Origin: Homarus americanus
Taxonomy: Eukaryota > Arthropoda > Malacostraca > Decapoda > Nephropidae
DNA length: 64,000 bases
Reading direction: 5' to 3'
NCBI RefSeq assembly: GCF_018991925.1
Contig: NW_024725489.1
Location: 9,475,816-9,539,815, forward strand
Shown here: piece by piece, positions 55,610 to 64,000 of the stretch
Layout of the letters: every line of letters starts with the position of its first letter
Position numbering within the stretch: position 1 is the stretch's first letter
Notes under the pieces: model-generated
Seen by the model: only the letters and a program-made list of their open reading frames with translations
Told to the model about the DNA's origin: nothing
Database searches by the model: none
Program-made: the position numbers and the translations under genes

Positions 55610-57147
55610 TGGGCATATATCCACATATCCACGGGAAAAACTGCAACATAAACCTCGCAATTCATTCACTTCCTTCCATATGTCACCCAAGCTCTTGCCC
55701 TTAGTTATTCTCCCTAAAAAGTCTGTCCAGGATTTATTCCTCGCCTCTTGTTTGATTTCACTAGACGTTTTGCAGTTTCTTTCAGCACTTGCTTGATTTC
55801 ATTATCATTTGGATTAGCATTTCATTCTCTTTGCAACTTTCTAAGGAGTTTACTCAAGCCTTGAACCGATTTGTAATTAACATACATATTACGTTTCCCA
55901 TTATTTATTTATCCTTTATAACTACACCGATTTGTCAAAACAGAATCAATAATATGTCATAAATCATCATAAAAGCTATGAATAATCGGGGTTTTATAAC
56001 CTGTATACCAATCCTGTATACTATCAGCTCCTGTTTTTTATCATCCGGCAACCAATATCCTTTAAGCTTAGTGCTTCTGTATTTTGTTAACGCATGTATA
56101 GTAATTCATGTGCAAAATAGACAGTAAGTAAATCTAATATCTCAGCATTCGCTCTTTTTCCACATGTATTAACACATACTGCATAATCTAACATTCATCC
56201 ATGTATGTGGGTAGTCTATAATCATCCAATATTTCAATATCATCAAACTCCTCCAAGAAGTGTAACCATCTCCTTCGATTAATGTTGCTGGAACCCATAT
56301 TACCTAGGTCTTAGTGTCTAGCATTAATCACCAACCAACACTAGCATCATTAAATAGGCACTCAGGCATGTCATCAATATCTAAACTTGAGGATGTACAG
56401 TTGCCAGCAAAAGTTCTCCCACAGCCCGGTGTAGCAAGTTTCTGTGAGGACATTTAACGGCAACTGTGCCTCTATAGATGTAAACAATACATATAGACCT
56501 CCCATGGACGTGGAATTTTTAACACACAAACTTTCAACCCCATTCTACTTGTCGCTATTACCAATTCAAGCAAAAAATTTTTCCGAATATAAGTTAACAG
56601 ACCTCTTGGCATTATTTCTATTATAAGTTGGTAAACAAGAAACATTGATAATCACATAAATTCATCAATTACCATCCTCCGTGCCGTCTCTTGTACTATA
56701 ACATCCAGCTTACACAACAGTGCATAAGCATGCACATCTGTCGTCATTCAGGACGTAAGCTGGATTACATTCCATGAAAGTATACCTAAACTAGTGAACT
56801 CCATTTTCCTAACAATGAGAAACTTACGTTAATCTCTCATTTACAAACTATTCCGTACTGCTTCCTCCGAGAGCTAATACGTTATCATGTAATACTTGGG
56901 GATGTCAATCCCACTTGCCGAATTATCTCAAACCTTATGTCCACATTTCCAGTCCCCAAGCTTAAAGAAGGTTTGTCAGATTTTATTACTATTATTTTCA
57001 ACCTTGTTTCCTCTTAGTTCAACATCCACATTTCTATGTTCACAAAAAATAGGCAATTACATCTGGTTGTACTCTACCTATTTTTTAAGAATCTGAATTC
57101 TTTGCCTGAGTTGAACTACTACACCACTACATTACCAAACTTGTCAA
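55610..57147. other. no recognisable gene
   Basis: AT-rich. Small open frames have no domain signature. It adjoins the ORF1 relic that follows and may be part of the same decayed element. Confidence 0.4.
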
Positions 57148-58377
57148 TTACCTTCTCTTCTGGAACAACTTTTGGTGCAGCCCCTGTACCATTTCTTGAT
57201 CCATCCTCTTCCACACGTTCTCAGTTGAAGGTAGAGTTGTCTCACCTTCTACTCCTCGTCCTTCCTCCTTTTCTCGCTGTTGCACCTCCCCCATGCTCTG
57301 CCACTGCACACCACGCATCTGTGATTTCTTGTGCAAATTGAGGAACCTGCATTATGAGCGCCAACACAGTGCAGCAGCACGGCATACCTAGTGCCCAGAC
57401 TTTAATTCATTTCCACATTCTATTGAATTATAAATTTTCCACAGTAACGACACCGACATTCGCGACATTTTCCAGGCCATAAGGCCACCTGATGTCTGAA
57501 TTGTATCACAGGAACAGGTTGTTCAAAAAAACATTGCAATTCTCCTATATCCCTATTCAGAAATAAATTCTTCTCCCGGAACGTCTTCTTCATCAAGGCT
57601 CCATAGGTTCTTCTTCTCACCTTGGATTTCGTGTCGCTTTTGCCCATACGAATCGTGTGTCGTCAAGTAGAAAGTGGGTTCCCGATAACCGGATACATGA
57701 GAACCCGATCACCTTGGTGTGTTGTTCTGTGTCCTGAGGCATCGTCATAATCACACTCCTTAAACCTGTAGTCGTCAGAAACTTTACCACCTCATCCTCA
57801 GCTACAGTCCGGTTACGAATTATTACGACTTTCCTAAAGCAGGGGTTCAAACCTATTATGCTCTCTTCCCAGTGTAGCAGCCCACAGAAACTCGCTCATA
57901 AAAGGACATTCGTAAATCCACTGGAAAGTTCATCCTCCTCCTACCATAGCGGTTTCCACTCCCCGGGTTGTTCGGCACGATGCTCCATTCGTCTAATCTG
58001 CTGCGTTTTATTCCCAGTTGAATTATTTCTGCTTTCTTCTGCGTTTGTCGTCCATCTCTTCCTATCATTCATGATCTCATTACTATCACTTCCTTCACTT
58101 TCCTTCGCCAACTCTCGCTTCCTCTGCTTTTTCTTTCTTGCTAATCACCACTTGAAAGCTGTCTGCTATCTCCAGTGTTGTTGGCTTCGGATCATCTGCT
58201 TCCGATTAGTTGCTTGAAAGCCTCAGGTAGTCTTTTAAGCTGTTTCAGTAGTGCAATCTTTTTCTTCTCTACCCAACCCAAATCCTTCACAATTTCTCCC
58301 ACCTTGCCACAATGTATGGTGCAAAGCTTAGGCAGCCAGTGAAAATGAGTAGTGCTGTCACTCTTCTCAACAACCAT
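57148..58377 (-). pseudogene. zinc-knuckle ORF1/gag-like relic
   Basis: Minus-strand pieces in several frames. An N-terminal helical part (GEIVKDLGWVEKKKIALLKQ, 58377-58192) comes first. Then a block VVIIRNRTVAEDEVVKFL, with DDTRFVWAKA (57850-57617), and FLNRDIGELQCFFEQPVPVIQF followed by CRECRCRYCGKF (57647-57420), a remnant of a CCHC knuckle. This order resembles a LINE ORF1 or gag. No ORF2 is recognisable downstream. At least five lesions. It could be a decayed member of an arthropod LINE. Confidence 0.45.
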
Positions 58378-58900
58378 CTCTGAGCAGCTAGGTGTTGTAA
58401 GGTGTTATCGTGTGTAAATCGTTCAGTTGTGTTTGACAGATGTTACAAGTAAGGTATAACAGACAGCTTATCAACACCTTCAGAAAGATAACAACGGGTC
58501 TGTCACCTCGCTCACCTCCCGTCACAATACTGTGATCTCATCCTGGCATCACCAGATAGTCACTTGTTTTCTGCATCTCTAAGACATGTTGAAGATCACC
58601 TGGGGAGACATATGATCCTGCACACAACAATAATGAGATTGTACACTGTACATGGTTGATCTTATTAATAACAAGAATGATACACGTCACTAACAACTAT
58701 ACACACCATCATATATGCTGTACTTTGTTGATCTTATTAATAACAAGAATGATACACGTCACTAGCAACTATACACAATGGTATACCATGTGTAGTGAGG
58801 CACTTTAACTGTATGTTATATATTTTCACCAGTCGAACCCTGATTTCCGTCAAATACGTTAATCAAATCCAACATCGCGATTTTGTCATTTTCTCTCCGG
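58378..58900. repeat. gene-free, with a 72-bp direct duplication
   Basis: GTTGATCTTATTAATAACAA starts at 58655 and again at 58727, and the following 60 bases are nearly identical. No coding signal. Confidence 0.7.
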
Positions 58901-59000
58901 NNNNNNNNNNNNNNNNNNNNNNNNNNNNNNNNNNNNNNNNNNNNNNNNNNNNNNNNNNNNNNNNNNNNNNNNNNNNNNNNNNNNNNNNNNNNNNNNNNNN
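58901..59000. other. assembly gap, 100 N
   Basis: Exactly 100 unknown bases, the conventional placeholder for a gap of unknown size. Confidence 0.99.
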
Positions 59001-61527
<2,527 letters not shown>

Positions 61528-61544
61528 TATATATATATATATGC

Positions 61545-62185
61545 TGATACCAGAAATAAGAAAACACGAAGTTCCCAAGTGCTGTGTGGTTCACATCTTC
61601 AGGGGTGAGTACAGACTAGAGAGAGTACAAATCAAGGTGTATATATACAGAGGAGGAGACCAGGTCCACAATGGTCAGGTATTGTGGTAATGACCTTACT
61701 AATCTTTAAATAAGCACACAACGGTTGGTGGTCAGGTCACAAGTGACCCGCCTTTCTACCTGATCACAAATCTTCTTAATTACAAAGTTTTTTGTTGAAC
61801 TGGGTGTTGACAGTGTTGAGAGGATTATTTATAAGTTTAGAATATGTTTGTAGTATCACATAAGAGGTCATTCATTTTAGAGATATAGTCATCTTTGTTT
61901 AAATCACTACTGTGTTGGCTTTATCTGCTTTAAGTGACATGTAGATCCTTATTTTTCTTAAGGGCTTGCATTGCTTTGGTGAATCTTTCTGGACAGTTTG
62001 GAACACAGGCTTGGACATAGATGCATACACACCCTTTACACATGTTCACTTCTTCACTTGTCAAATTACTGATTTCTCCAAATTGCAAATGCTCTGGCTA
62101 TGTCAACACTGTCGACTCCTTGTTAGAACCATCAAAACTTAAACCATAGCCGAGGGCACACAAGGTATCGTGTCTAGGGACTGGT
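61545..62185 (-). mobile_element. Penelope-like element, copy 4a (internally deleted, minus)
   Basis: Minus strand: an RT N-terminal piece (CVPNCPERFTKAMQALKKNK, then LNKDDYISKMNDLLCD), then a jump from NTVNTQFNKKL straight to the end of the endonuclease region and the terminal segment. So most of RT and endonuclease is deleted. Confidence 0.7.
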
Positions 62186-62189
62186 CTCC

Positions 62190-63845
62190 TATTGAGAAAA
62201 GCTACGCTCATTAAACATCTTCTTCAACGTCCTCCACTGCCATACGTGGCAATTGTAATCAAGACCCTAAGCCCAATAACCCAGCAAGACCCATCATTAG
62301 CTCAGTTGGGTCAATCTCTTATAAACTATCTAAATGGTTGGTTTCTTTTTACTAAATCCCTAGTTGGCAACATTTCTAACTCCAATATCAAGAATAATAC
62401 GGATCTGGTTGATAAACTCAATAACTTACACATTAATCATGATTTTAAACTGGTCAGCTTGATGTAACGTCACTCACAAGGTCCCAGTTGATGATTTACT
62501 AGAGTTCCTCATAGATTCCCTGGATAACATTTACTGCGTCTCGAAAGACGACTTCATCGAACTCATCAAACCTGTGTGTGTGGATTGCAAATTCGAATTC
62601 AATGGGAATATTATGCTCAAAAATTTGGTATGGATGGGTAATCACTCTCACCTGTGTTAAACAACTATATGTGGAATTCTTTTGAAAAGAAACTATTAAG
62701 TAATATTTTCCACCCTCAGCAGTCTGGTTTAGATATGTTGATGATGTATGTCTCTGGCCATGTAATGAGGACCTCAAGCTTTCCTACCACAACTTATCAA
62801 CTTAGCCCTCGATCAAATTCACTGTGGAATTAGAGCAAGACTGTAAATGCCATTCCTAGACTGTCTGATACACAGAATAGGTACACACTTTAAGTTCGGT
62901 ATTTATGAAAACCAACTAATGTGTGTTCATACATTCATTATTATTCTGCCCACCATAATAAAGTCAAACAGTCAGTATTTTCAACAATGTTTTTACGTGC
63001 CTTGGTGTAGTCCGGAATTCATCAGTACATATATATATATAAATTGGCTCAAACCTTAAATACCTGAATCTTTTCATAGACAAATGGCAACATTACTGAA
63101 AAACTTTTTATAGAACTGACTGGCCACCCATGACCATAGAATATCTTAATATTACCATTTCACAAAATTTCTCACACTTCCTGCACAGCTAAAAACCTGG
63201 AACGTCAATGTGGCAAAAAACTCATGCACTGTTAACAAATGTTAATCAAGAACTCCCAACAACACAATTGGTTTGCATTTATAAAGTTCCTTGCAAAGAA
63301 TGTAATATGTTTTACTTAGGCCAGACAAGTGTAAAAGATCTTGCAACTAGAATTAAACAACACAAATACAGTGTTAGGACAGGCCAGGAATCAATGCTCT
63401 GTTTTGTTCATTTGAGGATAACAAGCATTGCATTGACTGAGATAATGCCTCCTCAATATTACCATGTAATTCAATTGATAGTAGGAACATCATAGAATCT
63501 AGTCTTATTAAACATAGAAGCATCCAACATGAATTTGGGTAACGGCATGTACAAGCTGGACAATTTTGTAATTGAAGATTGTGATCAGGTGAAGGCGGGT
63601 CCTTGACATCTGACCTGACCACCAACCGTTGTTTTGCTATTTAAAGATTAGTGAGTCATTACTAATACCCTGACCATTCTGTGGACCTGGTCTCACCCTC
63701 CTCCTGTATATATACACCTTGATTTGTATTACTCTCTCTAATTATGTACTCACCCCTGAAGATGTGAATTACACGGCTACAGGAACTTCGTGTTTTCTTC
63801 TTTCCTTGGTTATCAGCATTACCAGATCACCGCACCTACAGTGAT
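62190..63845 (+). mobile_element. Penelope-like element, copy 4b (plus), many small indels
   Basis: Plus strand: RT from QLGQSLINYLNGWFLFTKSLVGN (62290-62467), a damaged MGNPLSP region, a YVDD-like region near 62730, LPFLDCLIHRIG, then the endonuclease at 63208-63495 and the terminal segment at 63710-63845. Compared with copy 1 there are very many one- or two-base deletions. Confidence 0.8.
63208..63495 (+). pseudogene. Penelope-like GIY-YIG endonuclease, damaged
   Basis: IYKVPCKECNMFYLGQTS, LATRIKQHKYSVRTG. Frame changes follow at CFVHLR, so the conserved glutamate helix is out of frame. Confidence 0.75.
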
Positions 63846-63856
63846 TTACTGCATAT

Positions 63857-64000
<144 letters not shown>

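Overview
The window reads as intergenic chromosome from an animal, most likely a decapod crustacean or another arthropod with a large, repeat-rich genome. The evidence is the mix of CR1-like LINEs with esterase-type ORF1 and an 8-bp 3' tail repeat (TTCTTATG), Penelope-like elements with a GIY-YIG endonuclease, BEL/Pao and Ty3/Gypsy retrotransposons, and long (TA)n, (GT)n and pentamer arrays. There are no bacterial operons, no complete rRNA or tRNA genes and no CRISPR array. The taxon is an inference; the sequence names none.

Layout. (1) 181-18745 is a very large imperfect palindrome. Two arms of about 3.4 kb (net of later insertions) face each other across a 2.3-kb spacer (12785-15058). The left arm is inflated by two LINE blocks (1452-6969 and 7091-10722), and the right arm keeps the unoccupied sites. 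The arms carry a (TACTG)n array, an old LINE tail, and 41-bp, 32-bp and about 30-bp minisatellites. The spacer carries SINE-like fragments, Penelope termini and a broken gene for a single-domain immunoglobulin-like protein. (2) 18746-24851 holds LTR-element debris on the minus strand: an F-type envelope remnant, BEL/Pao integrase fragments split by a solo LTR, and a Ty3/Gypsy pol. (3) 24852-27184 is a 2.3-kb DNA transposon with matching termini and a DDE-like transposase of a family I cannot name. (4) 27185-39213 is a dense nest of Penelope-like elements, a jockey-type LINE and two closely related CR1 LINEs. (5) 39214-50660 is a minus-strand BEL/Pao element with two LTRs. It is interrupted by a nearly complete I-group LINE (40689-46946) flanked by a 10-bp target duplication. 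(6) 50661-58900 holds two more broken immunoglobulin-like genes (52209-52619 and 54075-54486, minus), minisatellites and a zinc-knuckle ORF1 relic. (7) After a 100-N gap (58901-59000) comes mostly unannotatable sequence, then head-to-head Penelope-like copies and a terminal (TA)n.

No intact host gene was identified. The only apparent non-transposon genes are three copies of one small secreted immunoglobulin-like family. All three carry frame lesions, though a TATA box remains upstream of two and the third has a (TA)n array where the box is expected. The longest undamaged reading frames belong to retroelements: the 294-residue CR1 ORF1 esterase (33639-34523), the 450-residue CR1 reverse transcriptase end (35404-36756) and the I-group LINE ORFs. 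Nesting gives a relative chronology: Penelope copy, then BEL inserted in it, then the LINE inserted in BEL; and the palindrome first, then the CR1 insertions, then a hAT-type MITE inside one CR1.
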